From Desulfuromonas acetexigens (lineage in GTDB: Bacteria; Desulfobacterota; Desulfuromonadia; Desulfuromonadales; Trichloromonadaceae): 64,000 nucleotides of DNA. Below are positions 36,287-45,649 of the stretch, in pieces. The notes beneath the pieces are model-generated. The model saw nothing but the letters and a program-made list of their open reading frames with translations. It had not been told where the DNA came from and did not search any database. Both the position numbers and the translations under genes were made by a program. The DNA is taken from NCBI RefSeq assembly GCF_900111775.1, contig NZ_FOJJ01000023.1, forward strand, positions 62,001-126,000, written 5' to 3'. The number at the start of each line of letters is the position of its first letter. Within the stretch, counting starts at the first letter, position 1.

Positions 36287-36498
36287 AGATGCTGATTGTC
36301 ATGAAAAAAAACGTCACCGAAAACGAGTTGCAACAGGTCAAAGAGTATCTCATCGAGCGGGATTTCGACTTTCATCAGTCAACCGGGGCCAACCGGGTCA
36401 TTCTCGGCGTCATCGGCGACACCGGCCGCGTCTCCGTCGATGATCTGCAAGCCCAACCCGGAGTGCAACAGGTCTTCAAAATTTCCGAGGAGGAATGA
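36283..36498 (+). CDS. Stand-alone ferredoxin-like domain of DAHP synthase
   Basis: A 71-aa protein (GTG at 36283, or ATG at 36289). MLIVMKKNVTENELQQVKEY, then GANRVILGVIGDTGRVSVDDL and PGVQQVFKI match the N-terminal ferredoxin-like feedback domain of AroF/AroG-type DAHP synthases (Thermotoga type). In those enzymes it binds Phe/Tyr. Here the catalytic barrel is absent: a terminator follows 11 bp after the stop. It is co-translated with chorismate mutase, so it may bind aromatic amino acids and regulate that enzyme or a distant DAHP synthase. The function is inferred from the domain and the coupling. Confidence 0.7.
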   Translation: MKMLIVMKKNVTENELQQVKEYLIERDFDFHQSTGANRVILGVIGDTGRVSVDDLQAQPGVQQVFKISEEE

Positions 36499-36508
36499 CC
36501 CGTCCCCG

Positions 36509-36537
36509 GCGGGAGCGGCGACGCTCCCGCTTTTTTT
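36509..36537 (+). terminator. Rho-independent terminator of the nadB-chorismate mutase operon
   Basis: GCGGGAGCG pairs with CGCTCCCGC around GCGA, followed by seven T. The next gene converges on it from the minus strand. Confidence 0.92.
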
Positions 36538-37016
36538 CAGGGATTTTCCGGCCCGCGCAATTCCTCTGCCAGCAGTTTCCGCAACGCCGCGACCCGCTTG
36601 CGGTTGACGCCGAAATCGCTATAGCCAAGGCGGGCGGCGGAACGCAGATGCACCACCTTTTCCGCCTCGTCGAAGCGCAATTCGAGATCGTCGACGAAGC
36701 GGAAAATCCGCGAGCGGAAGGTGGCCCACAGGTACTTTTCGTCGGCCCGCTCCACCCGTCCCCCCAGCTCCTCCACCGCCCGGTGCGCAAGCTCCTGAAT
36801 CCGGGGCCAGTCTTCCGCCTTCACCGCGACGGGGGGGACAAGATGGGCCTCATCCGTCATTTCACTGCAGACGCAATTGGGTTTTGGCGGACAGGGCCTC
36901 AAGCGGCCCTCCCTGAGACCCGGCCCATCGGCGGAACCGGAAACGCAGGCGGTAAGGCCCAGAAAACCTCCCATAACCATCAGCTTTTTCAACCAGTCGA
37001 TCCTCCTTTTGTCCAT
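36537..37016 (-). CDS. DUF1499 lipoprotein
   Basis: A 159-aa protein with a lipobox (GGFLGLTAC, lipidation at the Cys). A DUF1499 domain follows: PCPPKPNCVCSEMTDEAHLVPPV, then GRVERADEKYLWATFRSRIFRFVDDLELRFD and VHLRSAARLGYSDFGVNRKRV. It should be anchored to the inner or outer membrane facing the periplasm. The biochemical role of the family is unknown. Confidence 0.88.
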   Translation of the reverse strand: MDKRRIDWLKKLMVMGGFLGLTACVSGSADGPGLREGRLRPCPPKPNCVCSEMTDEAHLVPPVAVKAEDWPRIQELAHRAVEELGGRVERADEKYLWATFRSRIFRFVDDLELRFDEAEKVVHLRSAARLGYSDFGVNRKRVAALRKLLAEELRGPENP

Positions 37017-37089
37017 GATTTTCCCGCGCCTTTCCCGACCATGATGATCGTTACAATTCCGTTATTTATTCATGGGTTTCCACAAAGCC

Positions 37090-37119
37090 TTTGCCATTTT
37101 ACCGGCAAACTGGCATATT
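37090..37119 (+). promoter_or_regulatory. Candidate pfa promoter overlapped by an inverted repeat
   Basis: TTGCCA (37091-37096) and CATATT (37114-37119) are 17 bp apart. The inverted repeat TTTGCC-N8-GGCAAA (37090-37109) covers the -35 box and half the spacer, where a repressor would block transcription. The region is about 110 bp upstream of the pfaD start and is the only clear promoter before the 15.5-kb operon. Confidence 0.45.
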
Positions 37120-37224
37120 ACGTGATTTGAAATAAAAAATTCTGCATCTGTGCCTACCGGGACCCGACCAAGTAGACGATATTCCCGGTGTGGCGATCCC
37201 TTCGCCCGGCACGAGGAGTTTTGC

Positions 37225-38835
37225 TTGAACCAGATGAAACCAGGGTCCGGACCCGCACTGGGCCTCTTCCACCCCGCCCCGCGGCAACCGGCGACGACCG
37301 CAGCCGCCCTGCTCCAGACCGACACCCCCCTCTTCATCGATGACCAGGGGTGTCTTCAGACGGGATCCGCCCTTACCGACGATGGCGCGCCGACCGTCCC
37401 TTTTGTCGGCATGGTTCCCCCCTGCCCCCCCGAGCAGTTGGGCGATCCCGACTTCTGCCGCGATCACGGTTTGCGCTACGCTTATGTCGGCGGCTCCATG
37501 GCCAAGGGGATCAGTTCCGTCGCCATGGCCCAGGCCTTCGGCGCCGCCGGAATGCTCGGCTTTTTCGGCGCCGCCGGCCTCCCCCTTGACGAGGTGGAGC
37601 AGGCTATCGCACAACTCCAGGGCGGTGCGACCCCCTATCCCTTCGGGATGAACCTGATCCACAGCCCGAACGAGCCCGACCTGGAAGCGGCGCTGGTGGA
37701 GCTCTACCTTAAACGCGGCGTCCGTCTGATCGAAGCCTCGGCCTTTCTCGATCTGACCTTGCCGGTGGTGCGCTTCCGCGTCCACGGCATCCACTGCGAC
37801 GGCTCGGGACAAATTATCACACCGAACCGGATTATCGCCAAACTTTCCCGGGAGGAACTGGCCGCCAAGTTCCTCGCCCCGCCGCCGGAACGGCTGTTGA
37901 GGGAACTGGTCGCGTGCGGCCAGATCACCGCCGAACAGGCGGAACTGGCGGCGCACATCCCCATGGCCCAGGACATCACCGTCGAGGCTGACTCGGGCGG
38001 GCACACCGACAACCGCCCGGCCATCTCCCTCTTCCCCTCCATCCTCGCGCTGCGGGACAAGCTTCAAGCCCGCTACCGCTACGATCAGTCCCCGCGACTC
38101 GGCCTCGGCGGCGGCATCGCCACCCCAGCCTCGGCTCTGGCCGCGTTCGCCATGGGTGCCGCCTATCTCGTCACCGGCACTGTCAATCAGGCCTGCGTCG
38201 AGTCGGGCACCTGCGACGAAGTCCGCAAAATGCTCGCCGAAACCCGCCAGGCCGATATCACCATGGCGCCTTCGGCGGATATGTTCGAGATGGGCGTGCA
38301 TGTGCAGGTGCTCAAACGTGGCACCATGTTTTCCATGCGCGCCGCCCGCCTCCTTGAACTCTACCGCCAGTGCGGCAGCATCGATGAGATCCCCGCCGCC
38401 GAACGGCAAAAGCTTGAAAAAACGTTCTTTCGCACCCCCCTGGAAAACATCTGGGAAGAGACCCGCGCCTATTTCGCCAAACGCGATCCCCGCCAGGTAG
38501 AACGGGCGCAACAGGATCCCAAGCACAAGATGGCCCTGATCTTCCGCTGGTATCTGGGGCAATCGCCGGTCTGGGCGAACCGGGGGGAGAGCTCGCGGAA
38601 AATCGATTACCAGATCTGGTGCGGTCCGGCCATGGGCGCTTTCAACGAATGGACCGCCGGCACCTTTCTCGAAGACCCCACCCGCCGCCGGGTGGTGCCT
38701 GTCGCTCTCAACCTGCTGCTCGGTGCCGCCTATCTCTGGCGCGCCCGTCAGCTGATCCTCCAGGGCTTTCCTCTTGCCGCCGCTGCGGCCTACGCGCCCC
38801 TGGAAACCGAGAATCTCAAGGAGTACCTCCGTTGA
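37225..38835 (+). CDS. pfaD: PfaD-family enoyl reductase of PUFA synthase
   Basis: A 536-aa protein. The TTG at 37225 is chosen because GAGGAG lies 6 nt upstream; an ATG at 37234 is an alternative. Nitropropane-dioxygenase/FMN-barrel features are visible: YVGGSMAKGISSVAMAQAFGAAGMLGFFG, TPYPFGMNLIHSPNEP, ADSGGHTDNRP, GLGGGIATPASALAAFAMGA, VQVLKRGTMFSMRAARLLELY. The protein reduces enoyl intermediates during polyunsaturated fatty acid assembly, acting in trans on the megasynthase in the cytoplasm. It overlaps the next gene by 4 nt (TTGA), so the three pfa genes are translated together. Confidence 0.93.
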   Translation: MNQMKPGSGPALGLFHPAPRQPATTAAALLQTDTPLFIDDQGCLQTGSALTDDGAPTVPFVGMVPPCPPEQLGDPDFCRDHGLRYAYVGGSMAKGISSVAMAQAFGAAGMLGFFGAAGLPLDEVEQAIAQLQGGATPYPFGMNLIHSPNEPDLEAALVELYLKRGVRLIEASAFLDLTLPVVRFRVHGIHCDGSGQIITPNRIIAKLSREELAAKFLAPPPERLLRELVACGQITAEQAELAAHIPMAQDITVEADSGGHTDNRPAISLFPSILALRDKLQARYRYDQSPRLGLGGGIATPASALAAFAMGAAYLVTGTVNQACVESGTCDEVRKMLAETRQADITMAPSADMFEMGVHVQVLKRGTMFSMRAARLLELYRQCGSIDEIPAAERQKLEKTFFRTPLENIWEETRAYFAKRDPRQVERAQQDPKHKMALIFRWYLGQSPVWANRGESSRKIDYQIWCGPAMGAFNEWTAGTFLEDPTRRRVVPVALNLLLGAAYLWRARQLILQGFPLAAAAAYAPLETENLKEYLR

Positions 38836-41800
38836 AAACCGATCGCGCCGAACAGAATGTCCACACCACTCCGTTTCCTCCCCTGGCCATCGTCGGCCTC
38901 GGCTGCCTCTTCCCCAAAGCCGATAACGTCGAGGCCTACTGGTCCAACATCAAGAATGGCGTGGATGCCATCCGCGAGGTCCCCGAAAGCCATTGGCGGG
39001 CAGCGGACTACTTCGACCCGAATCCCAAGGCGCCGGACAAGGTCTACGCCAAGCTCGGCGGTTTTCTCGACCCTGTCCCCTTCAATCCCATGGATTACGG
39101 CATCCTGCCCAACGCCTTGGAAGCGATCGACACCTCCCAGCTCCTCGGCCTGGTCGCCGTCGGCCAGGCCCTGAAGGATGCCGGTTACGGCCCGGAGCGG
39201 GAATTCGATCGGGAAAAGGTCAGCGTCATTCTCGGCGTCACCGGCGCCCTGGAGCTGGTCATCCCCCTCGGCGCCCGCCTCGGCCATCCCATCTGGCGCT
39301 CGGCCATGAAGGAGGCGGGGATCGACGATGCCGCCATCGACGACGCCGTCCAGCGCATCGGCGACGCCTATGTCCCCTGGCAGGAGAACTCCTTCCCCGG
39401 ATTGCTCGGCAACGTTGTCGCCGGCCGCATCAGCAAGCATTACAATTTCGGCGGTACCAACTGCGTCTGCGACGCCGCCTGCGGCAGCTCCCTCTCCGCC
39501 CTCAACCTGGCGGCCCTGGAGCTGGCTACCGGCCAATCCGACATGGTCGTTACCGGCGGCATTGACACCTTCAACGACATCTTCATGTACACCTGTTTCA
39601 GCAAGACTCCGGCCCTTTCTCCCAGCGGCCATGCCCGCCCCTTCGATGCCGACGGCGACGGCACGACCCTCGGCGAGGGCCTCGGCATCCTGGTGCTGAA
39701 GCGCCTGACCGACGCCGAGCGGGACGGCGACAAGATCTACGCCGTGGTCAAGGGGATCGGCACCTCCAGCGACGGCAAGGGGAGCGCCATCTACGAACCG
39801 AGCCCCTCGGGCCAGCAGAAAGCCCTGCGCCGGGCCTATGAAAACGCCGGCGTCGAACCGGCCACCATCGGCCTGATCGAAGCCCACGGCACCGGCACCA
39901 GGGTCGGCGATGCCATCGAAGTCAAAGCTCTGCGCGAGGTCTTCGGCGATGCCGAACAGCCGACCTGCGCCCTCGGTTCGGTGAAATCGCAGATCGGCCA
40001 CACCAAGGCCGCCGCCGGTTCGGCGGGGCTGATCAAGACGGCGTTGGCCCTGCACCACAAGGTGTTGCCGCCGACGATCAAGGTCAAAAAACCGCAGGAC
40101 GCCGTGACTTCGGGGAAAACTCCCTTCTACATCAACAACGAAACCCGTCCTTGGCTCCCCGCCTCCGGCCATCCCCGTCGCGCGGCGGTAAGCGCTCTCG
40201 GCTTCGGCGGCAGCAACTTCCACTGTGTTCTCGAAGAATACCGTCCCGAAAAAGCGACTGTCGACTGGTCCGATGATATCCAGATCGCCGCCTTTTCCGC
40301 CGCCGACAACAACGGCCTGGAACAGGGATTGAAACAGTTCCCCACCACCGGTCCCTGGTCCGAACTGGCCCGCGCCGCCCGCACGAGCCGCCGCAATTTC
40401 GATCCCCGCCATAACGTTCGATTGGCCCTGGTCTTCGTCCGTGATGGAGCGGAACCGGCGGAACAGGTTCGCAAGGCCCTGGCCCAGCTGGAGAAGAACC
40501 GCACCCAGAAAAGCTGGACCACGCCGGACGGCATCTGTTTCGCTTCCGGGGAGGCCGAGGCGCCGCCGGCGGTGCTCTTTCCCGGCCAAGGGGCCCAGTA
40601 TCCGGGGATGCTCAAGGAACTGGCCCTGCACTTCCCCGCCTTTTTCCAACGCTTCGAAGAGGCGGATCGTCTCTTTCCCAGCGAGGCCGGACCGCTCTCT
40701 GACTTCGTCTATCCCCGCCCGGCCTTCACCGACGGCGAACGCCAGGCTCAAAGCGAACGCCTGCGCGCCACCGAGGTGGCGCAACCGGCCCTGGGTGCGG
40801 TCAGCCTCGGCGCCTGGAGCGTCCTCGCCGACTTCGGCCTGAGCGCCTCGGCATTCGCCGGACACAGCTACGGCGAGCTCACCGCCCTCTGCGCCGCCGG
40901 AGTCTTGGATGCCGCCGACCTGCACCGGCTGTCGCGCCTGCGCGGTGAGTTGATGGCCGCCGGCAGTGGTGACAAGGGCTCCATGTTGGCGGTCTCGGCG
41001 CCGCTGGCTGAGATTGAGAAAGCACTTGAAGAAGAGAAGCTAAACCTCGTTCTAGCCAACAGAAATACGCCTGAACAAGGGGTACTTTCCGGCCCCGTCA
41101 CAGAGATCCAACGGGCCGCCGAATGCTTGGGCAAACGGGGTCTGCGCTGCACGATGCTCAATGTCGCCGCCGCCTTTCACAGTGAACTGGTCGCCGACGC
41201 CGCTGGCCCCTTCGCCGAAAAACTGAAAGATGTGGCCTTTCGCGGCGCCCGGACGCCGGTCTATGCCAATACCAGCGGCGCCCCCTATCCCGCCGACGCC
41301 GCTGCCGTCCGGGATCTGCTCGCGAACCAGCTGGCGAAACCGGTGGAGTTCGTGCAGGAAATCGAAGCCCTGTACGCCGCCGGCATCCGCGTCTTTCTCG
41401 AAGTCGGCCCCGGCGCCCGCCTCACCGGCATGGTCAAGGCGATTCTCGGCGACCGCCCCCATCAGGCCCTGGCCATCGACGCCGCCAACGGCAAACGCTC
41501 GGCCCTGCTCGATCTCGCCCGCGCCCTGGCACAACTGGCGGTGCTTGGCCAGTCCGTAAGCCTCGATCGCTGGGATGATCGCCCCGAGGAAGCGGAAGCC
41601 GCAACGGGGAAGAAGGCCGGATTGACCGTCTCCATCGGCGGCGCCAACTACTTCAAGCGGCCGCCGAAACGTCCCGCCGCGGCCCGCCCCGCGCCGGTCA
41701 CGCCCCCCACTCCGGCAGCGGCTCCCGTCTCACCGGCCGCCGCTCCGACGCCGGTCTCGCTCCCCGCTGCCGCCGCGATACCGACTCCCGCGCAACCTTC

Positions 41801-44800
41801 GAACGAAGCACTGCGTGAAGCCATGAACCTCAGCCGCCAGGGCTTGCAAGCCCTGCAGAATCTGCAGGAGCAGACCGCCCGCCTGCATCAGCAGTTTCTT
41901 ACCGGCCAGGAGCAAGCGGTCCAGTCTTTCCTCAGTCTGGTCGAGCAGCAGCGCCGGATGTTCGGCACGGCTCCCGGCACCGTACCGGCCGCGGTCGCAA
42001 CCCCCACGGTTGTGGCCCCGGCCTCTCCGCCGCCCGTCGCCCCACCGGTAACGATGGCCCCGCCCGTTGTCGCCTCTCCCATCATGGCGACGACTCCCGC
42101 CATCACCACCGCGCCGGGTCTGGATTCCGGCCGGGTCGCCGAGGTGCTGCTCGCCGTCATCGCCGAGAAGACCGGCTATCCCCGGGAGATGCTCGACCTC
42201 GATATGGCTCTCGACGCCGATCTCGGCATCGATTCCATCAAACGCGTTGAAATCCTCTCCGCTCTGCAGGAGCAGTTGCCCGAAGCGCCAACCGTGCGCC
42301 CCGACGAACTCGGCGTCTTGCAGACCCTGGGACAGATCGTCGAGCGCCTCGCCGTCGCCCCGTCAGCAGCCACGCCCGTTGCTGCCGCGAGCCCTTCCCC
42401 CGCTCTGGATTCCACCCGGGTCGCTGAGGTGCTTCTCGCCGTTATCGCCGAGAAGACCGGCTACCCCCGGGAGATGCTCGAACTCGATATGGCTCTCGAC
42501 GCCGATCTCGGCATCGATTCCATTAAACGCGTCGAAATCCTCTCCGCCCTGCAGGAGCAGCTCCCCGACGCGCCCCCGGTTCGTCCCGACGAACTCGGCG
42601 TCCTGCAGACCCTGGGGCAGATCGTCGAGCGTCTCGCCGTCGCTGCCCCGGCCGCAGCCATGACTGTTGCTGCCGCGAGCCCTGCCGCCGCTCTCGATTC
42701 CAACCGGGTCGCCGAGGTGCTCCTCGCGGTGATCGCCGAGAAGACCGGCTATCCCCGGGAGATGCTTGAACTCGATATGGCTCTCGACGCCGATCTCGGT
42801 ATCGATTCCATCAAGCGGGTGGAAATCCTCTCCGCTCTGCAGGAGCAGCTCCCCGACGCGCCCCCGGTGCGCCCGGACGAACTCGGCGTCCTGCAGACCC
42901 TGGGGCAGATCGTCGAGCGTCTCGCCGTCACCGCTCCGGCCATAGGGACAGCTTCCGCCGTCGCTGTCGCGCCGGGCCTGGCTTCCGGTCGGGTCGCCGA
43001 GGTACTCCTCGCCGTCATCGCCGAGAAGACCGGCTACCCCCGCGAGATGCTCGAACTCGATATGGCTCTCGACGCCGATCTCGGTATCGATTCCATCAAG
43101 CGCGTCGAAATCCTCTCCGCCCTGCAGGAGCAGCTCCCCGAAGCGCCGCCGATCAAGCCGGAACACCTCGGCACCCTGCAAACGGTGGCGCAGATCGTCG
43201 ACTTCCTCGCCAGTGTTTCCGGCGCCCCGGCGCCCGCCCCTGCCGCACTTCCGGCCGAGCCCGTCGCCGGTGGTTCCGTCGAGCGCCAACTGCTCAAGGT
43301 CGTCCCGCTCAATCCCAAGGCGGAACGCGCGCGGTTGACCCTGGCCGGGGGCGAACTGGAGCTCTGGATCGGTGACGACGGCTCTCCTCTGGCTCATAAT
43401 CTGGCGGCACGCCTCAAAGATCAGGGGCAGCTTACCCGGCTGATCCCCCTCGATGAACTTGACTTTCTCCCGGCGCCGTCGGAACTGGCCGGGCTGATTT
43501 TGCTTACGCCTGTTGCCGGCTGCGAGGACCGCGACCTGCTACGCACTTTCCGCCTCATGCAGATCGCCGGGGCCGGTCTCAATCGCGTCGCCGCAGAGCG
43601 CGACGCCCTCTTTGTCACCGTCTCCCGCCTCAACGGCAGTTTCGGACTTTCGCCCGGCGCCGCGCCCGCCGACCCCCTTTCCGGCGGTCTCGCCGGGTTG
43701 AGCAAAACCGCCGCCCACGAATGGCCGAAGGTGCACTGCAAAGCCATCGACCTGGCGGATGACTGGAGTTCACCGGATGAGGCGGCTGCGGCCCTGGCCG
43801 AAGAAATTCTCCGCGACGGACCGCGGGAAGTCGGCCTCTCCGCCGCCGGTCTGCACACCCTCAAACTGACGACCACCCCCCTTACGGGGGAACCCGGCGA
43901 GCTGCCCCTTTCCCCCGACGATCTCGTTGTTGTCAGCGGTGGCGCCCGTGGCGTCACGGCGGAAGTGGCGATCGCCCTGGCCCGCGCCGGGCAGGCGACG
44001 TTCCTTCTTCTCGGGCGGAGTTCGGCGCCGGAAGCGGAACCGGAGTGGCTGCGGGATCTGCAGGGAGAGACGGCCATCAAGCAGGCCCTGCTCCAGCATG
44101 CGGAAAGCCCGTTGAAACCAAAGGATCTGGAAACGCGCTACCAGAGCCTGCTGCACGGCCGGGAAATCCGCGCCAATCTGCGCCGCATCGAGGAAGCGGG
44201 GGGCCGGGCCCTCTATCGCAGCGTCGACCTGCGTGACTGTCAAGCACTGGCCCGGGTCATCGCCAAGGCGCGGGATGAACACGGCCCGGTACGGGGACTG
44301 ATCCACGGCGCCGGGGTTCTCGCCGATCGCCATATCGCCGATAAAACCCTGGAGCAGTTCGAAATGGTCTATGCCACCAAGATCGCCGGTCTGCGCGCCC
44401 TGCTCGATGCCGTCGGCGACGACGAACTGCGCTTCATGGCCCTCTTTTCCTCTTCCACCGGCCGCTTCGGCCGCACCGGCCAGGTCGACTACGCCGTCGC
44501 CAACGAAGTGCTCAACAAGATCGCCCAGCAGCAGGCGCGGCTGCGTCCCCACTGCCGGGTGCTCTCCCTCAATTGGGGCCCCTGGGACGGCGGCATGGTG
44601 ACACCGGGGCTGAAGAAGCTCTTCGCTCAGGAAGGGGTCGAAGTGATCGGCCTGCAAGCGGGCGCCGACTACCTGATCCAGGAACTGGCGACGCCCCCGG
44701 GCGGGCCGGTGGAACTGGTCATCCTCGGCACCCGCGAAACCGCCGCCAGCGAAGAACCGCCGGCGCCGCCGGAAAACATCCACGTTTCCAAGGCCTTCGA

Positions 44801-45647
44801 TCTCGACCTGAGCGTCGCCCAGTATCCCTTCCTCCAGTCCCACGTCATGGACAAGAAGGCGGTGCTGCCTATGGCGATGATGGTCGAGTGGCTGGCGCAA
44901 GCGGCGATCCACAACAACCCTGGCCTGCGCTTCCACGGCTTCAACGACCTGCGAGTGATGAAGGGGGTGACCCTCGGCGCCGAGGATCTGCGCTCCCTGC
45001 AGGTGCTGACCGGCAAAGCCTTCAAGAGCGACGGTTTCCATGTGGTGCCGGTGGAGCTTTCCGGCCGCGTCGACTCCGGCCGGCCTCTGGTCCATACCCG
45101 CGCTAAGGTGGTGCTGGCCAACCGCCTCCCCGCCGCGCGGGCGGCGGCCGAGCCATTGGATTTGGCGGCCTACTCCCGGCCGATCGGTGAAATCTACCGG
45201 CCGGAGCGGCTTTTCCACGGCGCCGACTTCCAGGGATTGACCGATATTCTCGGCTGCTCGGAGGCGGGCATCAGCGCCCGGGCCAAAGGCGCTCCCGCCC
45301 CCGGCGACTGGATCGCTCAGCCCCTGCGCAACTCCTGGCTCGCCGATCCCCTGGTGCTCGATTGCGCCTTCCAGTTGATGATCCTGTGGAGCTTCGAGCG
45401 CTACAACGCCGGTTCCCTGCCGGTCTTCACCGGACGTTACCGTCAGTACGCCGAGCGTTTCCCCGAAGCAGGCTGCGAAATCCGCATCCAGGTCACCCGC
45501 CAGAGTCCGAGCACGGCGGCGGCCGACATGGAGTTCGTCGATCCCGCCGACGGCCGGCTCATCGCCCGCATCGAGGACTATGAGTGCGTCATCGACGCCT
45601 CGCTGAACCAGAGCTTCCAGCGGAATAAACTGCAGGGAGCCGCCTGA
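38832..45647 (+). CDS. pfaA: PfaA-type PUFA synthase: KS-AT-4xACP-KR-DH
   Basis: 2271 aa from a TTG at 38832 with AAGGAG upstream; the longer upstream frame overlaps pfaD and is discarded. Domains in order: ketosynthase (about 15-450; Cys217 in CDAACGSSLSA, His352 in EAHGTGT, His390 in QIGHTKAAAG). Malonyl/acyltransferase (about 575-880; FPGQGAQYPG, Ser679 in GHSYGE). A Pro/Ala-rich linker with a helical segment. Four tandem acyl-carrier domains with phosphopantetheine serines at 1135, 1230, 1326 and 1421 (LGIDSIKRVEIL). Ketoreductase (from about 1695, VVSGGARGVTAEVA). A C-terminal PKS-type dehydratase-like region (SHVMDKKAVLPMAMMVEWLA). It iteratively builds long-chain polyunsaturated acids with PfaC and PfaD. 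The product chain cannot be read from the sequence. No phosphopantetheinyl transferase gene is nearby. Confidence 0.95.
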   Translation: MKTDRAEQNVHTTPFPPLAIVGLGCLFPKADNVEAYWSNIKNGVDAIREVPESHWRAADYFDPNPKAPDKVYAKLGGFLDPVPFNPMDYGILPNALEAIDTSQLLGLVAVGQALKDAGYGPEREFDREKVSVILGVTGALELVIPLGARLGHPIWRSAMKEAGIDDAAIDDAVQRIGDAYVPWQENSFPGLLGNVVAGRISKHYNFGGTNCVCDAACGSSLSALNLAALELATGQSDMVVTGGIDTFNDIFMYTCFSKTPALSPSGHARPFDADGDGTTLGEGLGILVLKRLTDAERDGDKIYAVVKGIGTSSDGKGSAIYEPSPSGQQKALRRAYENAGVEPATIGLIEAHGTGTRVGDAIEVKALREVFGDAEQPTCALGSVKSQIGHTKAAAGSAGLIKTALALHHKVLPPTIKVKKPQDAVTSGKTPFYINNETRPWLPASGHPRRAAVSALGFGGSNFHCVLEEYRPEKATVDWSDDIQIAAFSAADNNGLEQGLKQFPTTGPWSELARAARTSRRNFDPRHNVRLALVFVRDGAEPAEQVRKALAQLEKNRTQKSWTTPDGICFASGEAEAPPAVLFPGQGAQYPGMLKELALHFPAFFQRFEEADRLFPSEAGPLSDFVYPRPAFTDGERQAQSERLRATEVAQPALGAVSLGAWSVLADFGLSASAFAGHSYGELTALCAAGVLDAADLHRLSRLRGELMAAGSGDKGSMLAVSAPLAEIEKALEEEKLNLVLANRNTPEQGVLSGPVTEIQRAAECLGKRGLRCTMLNVAAAFHSELVADAAGPFAEKLKDVAFRGARTPVYANTSGAPYPADAAAVRDLLANQLAKPVEFVQEIEALYAAGIRVFLEVGPGARLTGMVKAILGDRPHQALAIDAANGKRSALLDLARALAQLAVLGQSVSLDRWDDRPEEAEAATGKKAGLTVSIGGANYFKRPPKRPAAARPAPVTPPTPAAAPVSPAAAPTPVSLPAAAAIPTPAQPSNEALREAMNLSRQGLQALQNLQEQTARLHQQFLTGQEQAVQSFLSLVEQQRRMFGTAPGTVPAAVATPTVVAPASPPPVAPPVTMAPPVVASPIMATTPAITTAPGLDSGRVAEVLLAVIAEKTGYPREMLDLDMALDADLGIDSIKRVEILSALQEQLPEAPTVRPDELGVLQTLGQIVERLAVAPSAATPVAAASPSPALDSTRVAEVLLAVIAEKTGYPREMLELDMALDADLGIDSIKRVEILSALQEQLPDAPPVRPDELGVLQTLGQIVERLAVAAPAAAMTVAAASPAAALDSNRVAEVLLAVIAEKTGYPREMLELDMALDADLGIDSIKRVEILSALQEQLPDAPPVRPDELGVLQTLGQIVERLAVTAPAIGTASAVAVAPGLASGRVAEVLLAVIAEKTGYPREMLELDMALDADLGIDSIKRVEILSALQEQLPEAPPIKPEHLGTLQTVAQIVDFLASVSGAPAPAPAALPAEPVAGGSVERQLLKVVPLNPKAERARLTLAGGELELWIGDDGSPLAHNLAARLKDQGQLTRLIPLDELDFLPAPSELAGLILLTPVAGCEDRDLLRTFRLMQIAGAGLNRVAAERDALFVTVSRLNGSFGLSPGAAPADPLSGGLAGLSKTAAHEWPKVHCKAIDLADDWSSPDEAAAALAEEILRDGPREVGLSAAGLHTLKLTTTPLTGEPGELPLSPDDLVVVSGGARGVTAEVAIALARAGQATFLLLGRSSAPEAEPEWLRDLQGETAIKQALLQHAESPLKPKDLETRYQSLLHGREIRANLRRIEEAGGRALYRSVDLRDCQALARVIAKARDEHGPVRGLIHGAGVLADRHIADKTLEQFEMVYATKIAGLRALLDAVGDDELRFMALFSSSTGRFGRTGQVDYAVANEVLNKIAQQQARLRPHCRVLSLNWGPWDGGMVTPGLKKLFAQEGVEVIGLQAGADYLIQELATPPGGPVELVILGTRETAASEEPPAPPENIHVSKAFDLDLSVAQYPFLQSHVMDKKAVLPMAMMVEWLAQAAIHNNPGLRFHGFNDLRVMKGVTLGAEDLRSLQVLTGKAFKSDGFHVVPVELSGRVDSGRPLVHTRAKVVLANRLPAARAAAEPLDLAAYSRPIGEIYRPERLFHGADFQGLTDILGCSEAGISARAKGAPAPGDWIAQPLRNSWLADPLVLDCAFQLMILWSFERYNAGSLPVFTGRYRQYAERFPEAGCEIRIQVTRQSPSTAAADMEFVDPADGRLIARIEDYECVIDASLNQSFQRNKLQGAA
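42127..43213 (+). repeat. Four tandem ACP-encoding repeats in pfaA
   Basis: Four units of about 285-288 bp encode nearly identical acyl-carrier domains, for example EVLLAVIAEKTGYPREML and DADLGIDSIKRVEIL in each. DNA identity between units is high. They are separated by Ala/Pro linkers of 15-25 residues. ACP number is known to affect PUFA titre in related synthases. Confidence 0.95.
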
Positions 45648-45649
45648 GC

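Noticed and set aside
38790-40925. Open frame of 711 codons on the minus strand opposite the pfaA ketosynthase/AT region
   Set aside because: Antisense of a conserved synthase; high GC at third positions removes stop codons. Similar shadows lie opposite pfaC, the helicase and umuC.
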